Shown one piece after another: positions 25,016-34,596 of a DNA stretch of 64,000 nt. Source of the DNA: an uncultured Lachnospiraceae bacterium (GTDB lineage Bacteria > Bacillota > Clostridia > Lachnospirales > Lachnospiraceae); NCBI GenBank assembly GCA_900546325.1, contig URCR01000005.1:1-64000 (forward strand). Direction: 5' to 3'. Position numbers and translations under genes: made by a program. Positions within the stretch are counted from its first letter, which is position 1, and the number at the start of each line of letters is the position of its first letter. Below the pieces are notes generated by a model. It was not told where the DNA came from. It did no database searches and saw nothing but the letters and a program-made list of their open reading frames with translations.

Positions 25016-26071
25016 ATGACAAGAGAAGAGACAAAGGTGATTCAGATTGGAACGGTAAAGATCGGAGGAGGCAATCCGGTTGCCATCCAGTCGATGACAA
25101 ATACCAAGACAGAAGATGTGGAAGCGACCGTGCGGCAGATTCTTGCGCTGGAGGCGGCAGGATGTCAGATCATCCGCTGTGCAGTGCCGACGATGGAGGC
25201 GGCAGAGGCAATCCGGGAGATTAAAAAGCAGATTCACATTCCGCTTGTAGCGGACATCCACTTTGATTACCGGCTTGCGATCGCTGCCATCGAAAACGGT
25301 GCGGATAAGATCCGGATCAATCCCGGGAATATCGGTGACAGAAGCAGGGTACAGGCGGTTGTCGATAAGGCGAAGGAATACAATATCCCGATTCGCGTTG
25401 GGGTTAACAGTGGTTCTCTGGAGAAACCGCTTCTGGAGAAATATGGCGGTGTGACTGCGGAGGGAATCGTGGAAAGCGCAATGGATAAGGTGCATCTGAT
25501 CGAGGAGATGGGATATGATAATCTTGTTGTCAGCATTAAATCTTCAGATGTCCTGATGTGTGTAAAAGCACATGAACTGATCGCAAGGCAGTGTCCGTAT
25601 CCGTTGCATGTCGGAATCACAGAGTCCGGCACAGTGTTGTCCGGCAACATCAAGTCTTCGGTCGGACTTGGGATTATTTTGTACCAGGGAATCGGAGATA
25701 CGATCCGAGTGTCGCTGACCGGAGATCCGCTGGAGGAGATCAAGTCTGCAAAATTAATCTTAAAGACACTGGGACTTCGCAAGGGAGGCATTGAAGTTGT
25801 ATCCTGCCCGACTTGTGGAAGAACGAAGATCGATCTGATCGGGCTGGCAAATCAGGTTGAAAATATGGTGGCAGATATTCCGCTTGATATCAAGGTCGCT
25901 GTGATGGGCTGTGTGGTAAACGGCCCGGGTGAGGCAAAAGAGGCGGATATCGGAATTGCGGGCGGAATCGGAGAAGGTCTTCTGATCAAAAAAGGAAAAA
26001 TTATCAAAAAGGTCAAAGAAGATCAGCTTTTATCCGTGTTAAGAGAAGAACTTTTGAACTGGAACGAATAG
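25016..26071 (+). CDS. ispG: 4-hydroxy-3-methylbut-2-enyl diphosphate synthase (flavodoxin)
   Basis: A 351-residue enzyme of the methylerythritol phosphate isoprenoid pathway, converting MEcPP to HMBPP with a 4Fe-4S cluster. It has an N-terminal TIM-barrel (VKIGGGNPVAIQSMTNT). Its C-terminal cluster domain has CPTC (Cys264, Cys267), Cys299 in VMGCVVNGPGEA, and the conserved glutamate after NGPG. ATG 25016 fits AAAGGAG at 25000-25006. It is followed by polC after 18 bases, and in many clostridia ispG and polC sit together. Confidence 0.93.
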   Translation: MTREETKVIQIGTVKIGGGNPVAIQSMTNTKTEDVEATVRQILALEAAGCQIIRCAVPTMEAAEAIREIKKQIHIPLVADIHFDYRLAIAAIENGADKIRINPGNIGDRSRVQAVVDKAKEYNIPIRVGVNSGSLEKPLLEKYGGVTAEGIVESAMDKVHLIEEMGYDNLVVSIKSSDVLMCVKAHELIARQCPYPLHVGITESGTVLSGNIKSSVGLGIILYQGIGDTIRVSLTGDPLEEIKSAKLILKTLGLRKGGIEVVSCPTCGRTKIDLIGLANQVENMVADIPLDIKVAVMGCVVNGPGEAKEADIGIAGGIGEGLLIKKGKIIKKVKEDQLLSVLREELLNWNE

Positions 26072-26089
26072 AAGGATGGCAGATGATAC

Positions 26090-29000
26090 ATGGGAAAATT
26101 ATTTTTTGATGTATTTCCGACATTGAAAGTAAATAAAGAATATGAGAACCTTTTCAGAGAAGTGGAAGTGATGAAAGTCACGACCACTTCTCTGAGAGAT
26201 TTTATACGGGTGCATATGCGCAGTACGCATCTGATTGCAAAACAGTCTATCTGTAAAATGGAGGAGATGATCCGGGAGCAGCTGTTCGGTCACACGCAGA
26301 TTCAGATTGAACTGGTGGAGACGTATCAGCTTTCGGAACTTTACACTCCGGAAAATCTGCTGCGGGAGTACCGGGACAGTATTTTATACGAACTTCAGCA
26401 GCAGAGTATGCTAGAGTATAATATGTTTCAAAATGCGGTCTGCACATTTGAAGACACGCAGACACTTTGCATTGAGATGACAGACTCCATTGTGGCAGAA
26501 GGGAAAAAGGATGCAATCGTAGGGACGATCGACCGGATTTTTAATGAGCGGTGTCAGGTTCCGACGAAGATCAAAGTACTGTACCGGGAGCCGAAAGAGA
26601 GCAAGAATAAGAAACATGGAGAAATCCGGATTCAACAGGAGGTTGATGCAATCCTGGAGCAGAATGCAAACCTTCATGAGGAAAAACTGGCACAGAAGAA
26701 GGAAAAGGCAGAAGGGACAAAGAAGCAGGGAAGTGCTCCGAAGCAGGAGAAAGCACCTGCAGAACCGAAGAAAAAGGAATTTCCAAAGCGGGAATTTCAG
26801 AAAAAGGAATTTTACCGTTCTCCGAAGCGCTCTGACAATCCGGATGTACTATATGGAAGAGATTTTGAGGACGAGGCAATCCCGCTTTCCGATGTGGTCG
26901 GAGAGATGGGCGAGATCACGATCCGCGGAAAGATTCTGAAACTGGAGACAAGAGAGATCCGAAATGAGAAGACAATCGTCATGTTTGCGATCACAGATTT
27001 CACGGATACGATCATGGTAAAAATGTTCACGCGAAATGAACAGCTTCCGGAGATTCTGGCAGGGATTAAAAAGGGAGCTTTTTTGAAGATCAAAGGAGTG
27101 ACGACGATCGATAAGTTTGATGGGGAATTGACGATCGGTTCCGTTGTGGGCATCCGCAAGATCAGTGATTTTACAACGACGAGGAAGGATACCAGCCCGG
27201 AGAAGCGTGTGGAGCTTCACTGTCATACGAAAATGAGTGATATGGATGGAGTCTCTGAAGCGCAGGCACTTGTGGCAAGAGCACATGACTGGGGACATCA
27301 GGCGATCGCTATCACGGACCACGGTGTGGTGCAGGCATTCCCGGATGCCAATCACTATGTGGAACGCTTGGATAAGGATGATCCGTTTAAGATCATTTAC
27401 GGAGTGGAGGCATATCTTGTCGATGATCTGACAGAGATCGCCGTCAATGAGCAGGGGCAGACACTGGATGACACTTTTATTGTCTTCGATATCGAGACGA
27501 CCGGATTCAGTGCCACAGAAGACCGGATCATAGAAATTGGCGCGGTGAAGATTACGGATGGGGCGATTGTAGACCGATTCAGCACGTTTGTCAATCCGGA
27601 GATTCCGATTCCATTTGAGATCCAGCAGCTGACGCATATCACGGATGATATGGTACTGCAGGCTCCAAAAATCGAGGAAGCACTTCCTGCATTTCTTGAT
27701 TTTGTGGGAGAATCCGCACTTGTGGCTCACAATGCGGGATTTGATGTAGGATTTATTGAGCAGAACTGTGCAAGGCTTGGAAGGAGCCGGACATTTACCT
27801 CCGTAGATACTGTGGGACTTGCCCGCGTACTGCTTCCGACCTTGTCCAAATATAAGCTGAACATTGTAGCAAAGGCATTAAATATTTCTCTGGAAAATCA
27901 CCACCGGGCAGTGGACGATGCTGCGGCGACGGCGGAAATCTATGTGAAATTCATCGAGATGTTAAAAGAACGCGGCATGATGACTTTGAAAGAAGTCAAT
28001 GCGTTTGGGGATATGAACCCGGATGCGATCAAAAAAATGCCGACCTACCATGCAATCATCCTTGCAAAAAATGAGGTGGGAAGGGTCAATCTTTATACAC
28101 TTGTCTCACTCTCTCACTTAAAATATTTTGCGAGACGTCCGCGAATTCCGAAAAGTGAATTTAACAAATACCGGGAAGGACTGATCCTTGGAAGCGCCTG
28201 TGAGGCGGGCGAATTATACCGGGCGCTTTTGGATGGAAAATCAGAGGAGACAATCGCGAAGATTGTGGATTATTACGATTATCTGGAAATCCAGCCGATC
28301 GGCAACAATGCATTTATGATCGCAAGTGAGAAGCAGAGAAATATTAAGAGCGAGGAAGACTTAAAAGAGATGAACCGGAGGATCGTACAGCTTGGCGAGA
28401 AGTTCCAAAAGCCGGTTGTCGCAACCTGTGATGTGCATTTCATGGATCCGGACAGTGAGGTTTACCGAAGGATCATTATGACCGGAAAGGGATTTTCCGA
28501 TGCGGACAGCCAGCCGCCGCTGTATCTGCGGACAACGGAGGAGATGCTTGAAGAATTTGCGTATCTCGGATCAAAGAAGGCGGAGGAAGTCGTCATCACA
28601 AATACAAATAAGATTGCCGATTCCATTGAGCGTATCTCTCCGGTGCGGCCGGATAAGTGTCCTCCGGTCATTGAAGATTCGGATCAGACACTGCGGAATA
28701 TCTGTTATGACAAGGCGCATAGTATGTATGGGGAAGAACTTCCGGAGATTGTCGTGGAACGTCTTGAGAGGGAACTGAACTCGATCATTTCCAACGGATT
28801 TGCCGTGATGTACATTATCGCGCAGAAGCTGGTGTGGAAATCAAACGAGGACGGGTATCTCGTCGGTTCCAGAGGTTCCGTCGGCTCTTCTTTCGTGGCA
28901 ACGATGGCGGGAATTACCGAGGTAAACCCACTCAGCCCACATTATTATTGCACCAACTGCCATTACAGTGATTTTGAGTCGGAGGAAGTCCGTGCATTTG

Positions 29001-30568
29001 CCGGAGGATGCGGATGGGATATGCCGGATAAAGTGTGCCCGAACTGCGGACAGCCGCTTGTCAAAGACGGATTTGATATTCCGTTTGAGACGTTCCTCGG
29101 ATTTAAGGGAAATAAAGAACCGGATATTGACTTGAACTTCTCAGGGGATTACCAGAGTAATGCCCATAAGTATACAGAGGTTATCTTCGGGGAAGGACAG
29201 ACGTACCGCGCCGGGACGATCGGAACGCTGGCGGAGAAGACGGCATTCGGATTTGTGAAAAACTATTATGAGGAGCATGGAAGCAGAAAGCGGAAGTGCG
29301 AGATCGAGCGGATCGTGGAAGGATGTACCGGGATCAGACGGAGCACCGGGCAGCATCCGGGAGGGATCATTGTACTGCCTCATGGGGAGAATATCAATTC
29401 CTTCACACCGGTGCAGCATCCGGCGAACGATATGACGACAGATATTATTACGACACATTTTGACTACCATTCAATCGACCACAACTTGCTGAAGCTTGAT
29501 ATTCTCGGACACGATGATCCGACGATGATCAAGATGCTGGAAGAGCTTGTGGAGCAGCTGACCGGAAAGCCGTTTAAGGCGACAGAGATTCCTCTGGATG
29601 ATCAGGGAGTCATGCAGCTCTTTGCGAACACGGGATCTCTCGGGATCAAGCCGTCGGATATCGGCGGATGTCCGGTAGGATGTCTTGGAATCCCGGAGTT
29701 TGGGACTGATTTCGTTATCCAGATGGTCGTGGATACAAAGCCGAAGACACTGTCAGATCTGATCCGTATCTCCGGTCTGTCCCACGGTACCGATGTGTGG
29801 TTAAACAATGCACAGACATTGATCCAGGAAGGAAAAGCGACGATTTCCACAGCCATCTGTACCCGTGATGATATTATGACGTATCTGATCAATACCGGAA
29901 TGGAAAGTGAGTTGTCCTTTACGATCATGGAAAGTGTCCGTAAGGGGAAAGGGCTGAAGCAGGAGTGGGAAGACGCAATGAAAGCTGCAGGTGTTCCCGA
30001 TTGGTATATCTGGTCGTGTAAGAAGATCAAATACATGTTCCCGAAAGCTCATGCGGCGGCCTATGTCATGATGGCATACCGGATCGCCTACTGTAAAGTC
30101 AACTATCCGCTGGCATACTATGCGGCATATTTTAGTATTCGAGCCTCTGCGTTTTCTTATGAACTGATGTGTCAGGGCAAGGAAAAACTGGAGTTTTATC
30201 TCCGCGACTACAAGAACCGCTCCGACTCTCTGAGCAAAAAGGATCAGGATACGCTCAAAGATATGCGGATCGTGCAGGAGATGTATGCGAGAGGTTATGA
30301 ATTCCTTCCGCTTGATATTTACCGGGCGAAGGCGACAAAATTTCAGATCATCGACGGAAAACTGATGCCGCCGCTCTCCAGCATCGAAGGAATGGGTGAT
30401 AAGGCGGCAGAAGCAGTGGAGATGGCAGCGGAAGACGGACCATACCTCTCCAGAGATGATTTCAGACAGCGGACGAAGGTCAGCAAGACCGTCATTGACT
30501 TTATGGCAGATCTTGGGATGTTTGGAGATCTGCCGGAGACAAACCAGTTGTCGCTGTTCGATTTCTAA
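26090..30568 (+). CDS. polC: DNA polymerase III alpha subunit, Gram-positive PolC type
   Basis: A 1492-residue replicative polymerase. Domains in order: N-terminal part; a Lys/Glu-rich linker (about 190-240); OB fold (about 270-365, GEITIRGKILKLETREI); PHP domain starting VELHCHTKMSDMDG; inserted 3'-5' exonuclease FIVFDIETTGFS with HHRAVDDAAATAEI; and palm/fingers with PDIDLNFSGDYQ. A zinc module is also visible (CTNCHYSDF, CPNCGQPL). The product ends NQLSLFDF, which matches a beta-clamp binding motif (QLSLF). All parts are normal for PolC. Confidence 0.95.
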   Translation: MGKLFFDVFPTLKVNKEYENLFREVEVMKVTTTSLRDFIRVHMRSTHLIAKQSICKMEEMIREQLFGHTQIQIELVETYQLSELYTPENLLREYRDSILYELQQQSMLEYNMFQNAVCTFEDTQTLCIEMTDSIVAEGKKDAIVGTIDRIFNERCQVPTKIKVLYREPKESKNKKHGEIRIQQEVDAILEQNANLHEEKLAQKKEKAEGTKKQGSAPKQEKAPAEPKKKEFPKREFQKKEFYRSPKRSDNPDVLYGRDFEDEAIPLSDVVGEMGEITIRGKILKLETREIRNEKTIVMFAITDFTDTIMVKMFTRNEQLPEILAGIKKGAFLKIKGVTTIDKFDGELTIGSVVGIRKISDFTTTRKDTSPEKRVELHCHTKMSDMDGVSEAQALVARAHDWGHQAIAITDHGVVQAFPDANHYVERLDKDDPFKIIYGVEAYLVDDLTEIAVNEQGQTLDDTFIVFDIETTGFSATEDRIIEIGAVKITDGAIVDRFSTFVNPEIPIPFEIQQLTHITDDMVLQAPKIEEALPAFLDFVGESALVAHNAGFDVGFIEQNCARLGRSRTFTSVDTVGLARVLLPTLSKYKLNIVAKALNISLENHHRAVDDAAATAEIYVKFIEMLKERGMMTLKEVNAFGDMNPDAIKKMPTYHAIILAKNEVGRVNLYTLVSLSHLKYFARRPRIPKSEFNKYREGLILGSACEAGELYRALLDGKSEETIAKIVDYYDYLEIQPIGNNAFMIASEKQRNIKSEEDLKEMNRRIVQLGEKFQKPVVATCDVHFMDPDSEVYRRIIMTGKGFSDADSQPPLYLRTTEEMLEEFAYLGSKKAEEVVITNTNKIADSIERISPVRPDKCPPVIEDSDQTLRNICYDKAHSMYGEELPEIVVERLERELNSIISNGFAVMYIIAQKLVWKSNEDGYLVGSRGSVGSSFVATMAGITEVNPLSPHYYCTNCHYSDFESEEVRAFAGGCGWDMPDKVCPNCGQPLVKDGFDIPFETFLGFKGNKEPDIDLNFSGDYQSNAHKYTEVIFGEGQTYRAGTIGTLAEKTAFGFVKNYYEEHGSRKRKCEIERIVEGCTGIRRSTGQHPGGIIVLPHGENINSFTPVQHPANDMTTDIITTHFDYHSIDHNLLKLDILGHDDPTMIKMLEELVEQLTGKPFKATEIPLDDQGVMQLFANTGSLGIKPSDIGGCPVGCLGIPEFGTDFVIQMVVDTKPKTLSDLIRISGLSHGTDVWLNNAQTLIQEGKATISTAICTRDDIMTYLINTGMESELSFTIMESVRKGKGLKQEWEDAMKAAGVPDWYIWSCKKIKYMFPKAHAAAYVMMAYRIAYCKVNYPLAYYAAYFSIRASAFSYELMCQGKEKLEFYLRDYKNRSDSLSKKDQDTLKDMRIVQEMYARGYEFLPLDIYRAKATKFQIIDGKLMPPLSSIEGMGDKAAEAVEMAAEDGPYLSRDDFRQRTKVSKTVIDFMADLGMFGDLPETNQLSLFDF

Positions 30569-30630
30569 ATTTGTTTCTTTTTTGTTTCTTGAATTTTTAG
30601 AAACAGGGACTTTCCCTTTCAAAAGAAGTG

Positions 30631-30675
30631 TGCTATGATAATAAATATCGGTAAGCGGTCATTTCGCCGCTTACC
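30631..30675 (+). promoter_or_regulatory. Extended -10 promoter and leader hairpin
   Basis: TGCTATGAT (30631-30639) is an extended -10 without a good -35. It is followed by the stem GGTAAGCGG/CCGCTTACC (30650-30658, 30667-30675) near the expected start of the transcript. A further small hairpin GAAAAC/GTTTTC lies about 40 bases on. The gap 30569-30811 holds nothing else I can identify, and no clear polC terminator. Confidence 0.4.
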
Positions 30676-30811
30676 ATTTCAAGTAGAATTTCAAAAGAGA
30701 AAATGAATCATGAAAACATTCTTGTTTTCCCGGCTGGACGATCTTTCCTGCCGTTATTCCAAACAGTAGAACAAAAGAAAAAGTAAAAAGAAAGAGAAAA
30801 GGGAGATTTGT

Positions 30812-31048
30812 ATGATGAAACAAGTGGAAAAGAAAACATGGAACAAGAGCGTATTTTTTACTTATTTTGCGCCGAAAGCGAGGCTGGAAGAATTGCTCGG
30901 GCTGGAAGAAGACGGCGGCGAAAGAAGTGAGCAAAGAATGGAAGATTCTATGCCGGAGGGTGTTGTAAAAGCAGCGCATTTTTCTTATAATGATAGCGAA
31001 AAGGAAATGTTACAGGTGGAAGCGTGGGAGACGCTTTGTAAAGTATGA
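30812..31048 (+). CDS. Small hypothetical protein upstream of aldehyde dehydrogenase
   Basis: A 78-residue soluble frame with a plausible ribosome site (AAAAGGGAGATTTGT). It begins MMKQVEKKTWNKSVFFTYFAP and has an acidic middle (about 25-48, ELLGLEEDGGERSEQ). No domain is recognised. It ends 25 bases before the aldehyde dehydrogenase start and is probably in the same transcript. The charged, non-repetitive sequence and the ribosome site suggest a real gene, but this is not secure. Confidence 0.5.
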   Translation: MMKQVEKKTWNKSVFFTYFAPKARLEELLGLEEDGGERSEQRMEDSMPEGVVKAAHFSYNDSEKEMLQVEAWETLCKV

Positions 31049-31073
31049 TGATCCATACAGAAAGGCAGAAGAT

Positions 31074-32441
31074 ATGATAGACTATCAGAAGGTATTAAAG
31101 GGACAAAGGGAATATTTTCAGACACAGGCGACAAAGGATGTATCTTTTCGCCTGATTCAGTTGAGAAAGCTGTATCAGTGGATAGAAGCACATGAGACGA
31201 CGATTGAGAAGGCATTGTGGGAAGATCTGAACAAAGCGCCTTTTGAAGCTTATGCGACAGAGATTGGGATTGTGAAGGAGGAGATCCGATATGCAATGAA
31301 GCATTTGCGGAGGTGGTCTGCGGCAAAGCAGGTTCCGACACCGATCACACAATTTCCGTCAAAATCACGCATTTATGCAGAGCCATATGGAGTTGTCCTG
31401 ATCATGTCTCCGTGGAATTATCCGTTTCAGCTGACCGTTGCACCGCTTGTTGCGGCAATCGGTGCGGGGAACTGTGCGGTGCTAAAGCCATCTGCATATT
31501 CTCCGCATGTATCAAAGCTGATCCGGGAGATGACAGAGGAACTTTTCGTGCCCGGTTATGTCTGCTGTGTGGAAGGCGGAAGAGCAGAAAATGAGAGCCT
31601 GCTGAACGAAAAATTTGATTATATCTTTTTTACCGGCAGCGTGGAAGTCGGAAAGTATGTGATGAAAAAAGCCTCAGAGCATCTGACTCCGGTCAGTCTG
31701 GAACTCGGCGGAAAGAGCCCGTGTATTGTCGATGAGACCGCCAATCTGAAGCTGGCGGCAAAAAGGATTGTATGGGGGAAGTTTTTGAATGCAGGTCAGA
31801 CTTGTGTGGCGCCGGATTATGTGCTTGTACACAAAAGTGTGAGAAAGAAGCTGCTCGCCTATATGAAGCGGATGACAGAAAAGTTGTATGGGACACAACC
31901 ATGTAAAAACAGAGAGTACCCTAAGATCATCAATGAAAAACATTTTGAACGACTCTGCGGGTATATCGATCAGCGGCATACAGTCGTCGGAGGAGAGTGG
32001 TCGAGAAAGTCCGGGAAGATTGAACCGACGATTCTGACGCGGGTATCCTGGGACAGTCCTGTGATGCAGGAGGAAATCTTCGGACCGATTCTTCCTGTGC
32101 TTGCATACGAAAATCTGGATGAGGCGATCACACAGATTAACGGCCGTTCAAAACCTTTGGCATTGTATCTCTTTACAAGGAGCCGCAGGACAGAGCAGAA
32201 GGTGCTCGGACAGATTTCTTATGGCGGGGGATGTATCAATGATACGGTCGTCCATCTGGCTACTTCTCATATGCCGTTTGGAGGTGTCGGGGAGAGTGGA
32301 ATGGGATCTTACCATGGAAAAGCAGGATTTGATACTTTCACGCACAGAAAGAGCGTTTTGAAAAAGGCGTTATGGCTGGATCTTCCGGTCAGGTATCCGC
32401 CATACAAAGGGCATTTAAAATTACTGAAGAAATTGATGTAA
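31074..32441 (+). CDS. Aldehyde dehydrogenase (NAD(P)-dependent, class 3-like)
   Basis: A 455-residue aldehyde dehydrogenase. It has the cofactor and substrate motifs MSPWNYPFQL, GNCAVLKPSAYSP, FTGSVEVGK, LELGGKSPCIV (catalytic glutamate) and NAGQTCVAPDYVL (catalytic cysteine). The short length and C-terminal PVRYPPY are typical of the class 3/YwdH-like group, which oxidises medium- and long-chain or aromatic aldehydes. ATG 31074 fits AAAGGCAG; the open frame extends to 30990 without a ribosome site. It ends at a strong terminator. Confidence 0.88.
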   Translation: MIDYQKVLKGQREYFQTQATKDVSFRLIQLRKLYQWIEAHETTIEKALWEDLNKAPFEAYATEIGIVKEEIRYAMKHLRRWSAAKQVPTPITQFPSKSRIYAEPYGVVLIMSPWNYPFQLTVAPLVAAIGAGNCAVLKPSAYSPHVSKLIREMTEELFVPGYVCCVEGGRAENESLLNEKFDYIFFTGSVEVGKYVMKKASEHLTPVSLELGGKSPCIVDETANLKLAAKRIVWGKFLNAGQTCVAPDYVLVHKSVRKKLLAYMKRMTEKLYGTQPCKNREYPKIINEKHFERLCGYIDQRHTVVGGEWSRKSGKIEPTILTRVSWDSPVMQEEIFGPILPVLAYENLDEAITQINGRSKPLALYLFTRSRRTEQKVLGQISYGGGCINDTVVHLATSHMPFGGVGESGMGSYHGKAGFDTFTHRKSVLKKALWLDLPVRYPPYKGHLKLLKKLM

Positions 32442-32446
32442 AGAAA

Positions 32447-32497
32447 AGAGCTGGCGGCAGAGAGGGAATCTACCGAATCTGCCATCAGCTCTGTTTT
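32447..32497 (+). terminator. Terminator after aldehyde dehydrogenase
   Basis: AGAGCTG-GC-GGCAGA (32447-32461) pairs with TCTGCC-AT-CAGCTCT (32478-32492) with a two-base internal mismatch, followed by GTTTT. Confidence 0.85.
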
Positions 32498-32580
32498 AAT
32501 CACGTAATACAAGTACTGCTTTTTAATTATGAAATATCGAAATTAATATATATAAATAAAAGGCACAGTAAAGATTCTGA

Positions 32581-32781
32581 TTAAAGTTTTACGACATTGA
32601 TTGCCTGAGGTCCTTTAGCGCCTTCTGTCACTTCAAACTCGACTGCCTGACCTTCTTCCAAAGTCTTGAATCCTTCCATGTTCAGACCAGAGTAATGTAC
32701 GAATACATCGTTTCCGGCTTCATCAGAAATGAATCCATACCCTTTTTGGTTGCTAAACCATTTTACAGTACCTTTGTTCAT
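32581..32781 (-). CDS. Cold-shock protein (CspA family)
   Basis: A 66-residue single cold-shock domain that binds single-stranded RNA and DNA as an RNA chaperone. It has RNP1 KGYGFI and RNP2 VFVHYS, and starts [12 protein letters not shown]. The start at 32781 follows GGAGGTAACACA. The leader between its promoter (32838-32866) and the start is about 50 bases, short for a cold-induced csp gene, whose leaders are often longer. Length is normal. Confidence 0.95.
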   Translation of the reverse strand: MNKGTVKWFSNQKGYGFISDEAGNDVFVHYSGLNMEGFKTLEEGQAVEFEVTEGAKGPQAINVVKL

Positions 32782-32837
32782 TGTGTTACCTCCATAAAAA
32801 AATAAATCTGTTGTCCAGGTGTGCTGAACACTTCTTG

Positions 32838-32866
32838 AGAATAGCATACTGGTGATGGAATGTCAA
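32838..32866 (-). promoter_or_regulatory. Promoter of the cold-shock gene
   Basis: Read on the minus strand, TTGACA (32866-32861) and TATTCT (32843-32838) have a 17-base spacer, with TG two bases before the -10. Confidence 0.75.
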
Positions 32867-32988
32867 CAAAATATATAAAAAAACAAGAAAAAAACATTGG
32901 AAAAATAGCAAAATATATAAATGAAAAAGTGGAAAGAGCGGCAGTTGCAGGGAAAAGAGAGGAAAGATGTGAGTCCGGAGAAAGGGAG

Positions 32989-33047
32989 TTCACAAGGCAA
33001 CAGATACGTGCTATAATGTAACGCAAGTGAGTTGAAACTAACTTGCG
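32989..33047 (+). promoter_or_regulatory. Promoter and start-site dyad of cysK
   Basis: TTCACA (32989-32994), 17 bases, TATAAT (33012-33017) with a TG extension. At the expected transcription start lies CGCAAGT (33022-33028) with ACTTGCG (33041-33047), plus inner AGT/ACT. This is a dyad that could be a repressor operator or a leader hairpin. Confidence 0.65.
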
Positions 33048-33097
33048 AAAAGATTTGCAGCATGCAGGATAGACTGAAATAGAAAGGATGGAAGAAT

Positions 33098-34027
33098 ATG
33101 ACAAAAATTTATGGAAATATTACAGAATTAATCGGGAAAACACCATTGCTGGAGGTAAAGAAGCTTGGAAAAAGCCTGGGATTGCAGGCGAGGATCCTTG
33201 TGAAGCTGGAATACTTTAATCCGGCCGGAAGTGTCAAGGACCGGGCGGCACTCTCAATGATCCGGGATGCGGAAGAAAGAGGAATTTTAAAAGAAGGAGC
33301 CGTGATCATCGAGCCGACAAGCGGAAATACAGGAATCGGTCTGGCATCGATTGCTGCCGCAAGAGGATACCGTGCAGTCTTTACCATGCCGGAGACGATG
33401 AGTATTGAGCGGAGAAAGCTTCTGCAGGGCTACGGGGCAGAGATTGTTCTGACAGAAGGGAAAAAAGGAATGAAAGGTGCGATAGAAAAGGCGGCAGAGC
33501 TGGAGCGGGAAATAGAAGGAGCAGTTGTGCTTGGACAGTTTGTCAATCCGGCGAATCCGGGCGCTCATTACCGCACGACAGGACCGGAAATCTGGGAGGA
33601 TACCAAAGGAAATGTAGATGTATTTGTTGCGGGAGTAGGAACCGGGGGGACGATCACCGGAACCGGAGGATATTTAAAAGAGAGGAGAGCAGAGATCGAG
33701 GTGGTGGCTGTGGAGCCGCGCACATCAGCGGTATTGTCGGGGGAACCGGCAGGGGCACATGGGATTCAGGGAATCGGTGCCGGATTTGTGCCGGAGATCC
33801 TGGACACAGAAATCTATGACAAGATTCTGACTGTGGAGAATAAAGAAGCCTATGAGGCGGCAAAACTTCTCGCCAAAGAAGAGGGAATTCTTGTTGGAAT
33901 TTCTTCCGGAGCGGCGCTGTGCGCAGCAATCCGACTTGCAGAGGAGGACGCATACAGAGGGAAAACAATCGTAGCGCTGCTTCCGGATACGGGAGAGAGA
34001 TACTTATCCACACCATTGTTTGAGTAA
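33098..34027 (+). CDS. cysK: Cysteine synthase A
   Basis: A 309-residue pyridoxal-phosphate enzyme that makes cysteine from O-acetylserine and sulfide. The cofactor lysine is Lys47 in NPAGSVKDRAA. The substrate loop PTSGNTGIGLA and the phosphate-binding glycine loop GTGGTITGTG are present, and the protein ends LPDTGERYLSTPLFE as CysK does. It is a monocistronic unit with a good promoter and a dyad at the start site, perhaps bound by a sulfur regulator. Confidence 0.95.
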   Translation: MTKIYGNITELIGKTPLLEVKKLGKSLGLQARILVKLEYFNPAGSVKDRAALSMIRDAEERGILKEGAVIIEPTSGNTGIGLASIAAARGYRAVFTMPETMSIERRKLLQGYGAEIVLTEGKKGMKGAIEKAAELEREIEGAVVLGQFVNPANPGAHYRTTGPEIWEDTKGNVDVFVAGVGTGGTITGTGGYLKERRAEIEVVAVEPRTSAVLSGEPAGAHGIQGIGAGFVPEILDTEIYDKILTVENKEAYEAAKLLAKEEGILVGISSGAALCAAIRLAEEDAYRGKTIVALLPDTGERYLSTPLFE

Positions 34028-34070
34028 GAAAAGGAATGTGGATAGAGTTGGATGAAGTGAATAAAATATA

Positions 34071-34099
34071 TTGATTTTGCAAATATATTTTTGTATAAT
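34071..34099 (+). promoter_or_regulatory. Promoter of the HPr-like gene
   Basis: TTGATT (34071-34076), 17 bases, TATAAT (34094-34099). The ribosome site AGGAGG is 12 bases from the ATG at 34145, longer than usual. Confidence 0.65.
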
Positions 34100-34144
34100 T
34101 ACCACATAAAAGTATCTTGTGAAGAGAGGAGGTCGTAGAATCCA

Positions 34145-34405
34145 ATGAGAAAGCTGGAATATGTGATTCAAAAGGAAGCAGGACTTCATATGAAAGAGGC
34201 AGTCGAATTTGTAGATATGACGGAAGAATTTCATTCAGAGATCAATGTGGAGAAGAGGGAAGTGCGGACTGTGAGCGGGAAGAGTCTTCTGGGAATCATC
34301 AGCCTGATTGCACGCAAGGGAGACAGACTCTACGTTACTGTGCAGGGGGAAGATGAGGATGAGGCGGCAGAAGCAGTCCAAAAATTTTTCGCAGAGAAAT
34401 TATAG
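34145..34405 (+). CDS. HPr-family protein with altered active-site loop
   Basis: An 86-residue HPr-fold protein. The phosphocarrier histidine is kept (His15 in AGLHMKEAV), but the invariant Arg17 and Pro18 of the loop GxHARPA are Lys and Glu. The regulatory serine region is present as GKSLLGIISL (Ser47, equivalent to Ser46). It therefore looks like a Crh-like regulatory paralogue rather than an efficient PTS phosphocarrier. It is monocistronic and 5 kb from the fru operon HPr, which shows the reverse pattern. Confidence 0.8.
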   Translation: MRKLEYVIQKEAGLHMKEAVEFVDMTEEFHSEINVEKREVRTVSGKSLLGIISLIARKGDRLYVTVQGEDEDEAAEAVQKFFAEKL

Positions 34406-34477
34406 TGTGTTTGCTGCAAGGACAGATCTGCAAAGAATGATCTGCAAAGAAAGATAGGAAGATAATTCTTAAGAAAA

Positions 34478-34567
34478 AGAACGGAGCCGGAAAAGAACCG
34501 TCCTCAAAAGTCAGACTGAAAAGCTGACGATTGAGAAGGTCTTGTGGGGTGGCTCCGTTCTTTTTTT
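34478..34567. terminator. Large terminator between convergent genes
   Basis: AGAACGGAGCC (34478-34488) pairs perfectly with GGCTCCGTTCT (34551-34561), followed by six more T. The 62-base interior contains GTCAG/CTGAC and other short stems. On the minus strand the outer stem is followed by TTTTTC, so it can serve both sides. Confidence 0.75.
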
Positions 34568-34596
34568 GATTGTATGGGAATCTCCTGTTTTGGCGA

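Noticed and set aside
26849..27730. Minus-strand open frame of 293 codons inside polC
   Set aside because: Same pattern: opposite to the OB and PHP parts of PolC with intact motifs, no promoter or ribosome site.
29801..30622. Minus-strand open frame of 273 codons inside polC
   Set aside because: It is antisense to clearly coding PolC sequence, has no ribosome site, and its composition (Arg/His/Leu/Cys-rich) is that of a reverse-frame shadow.
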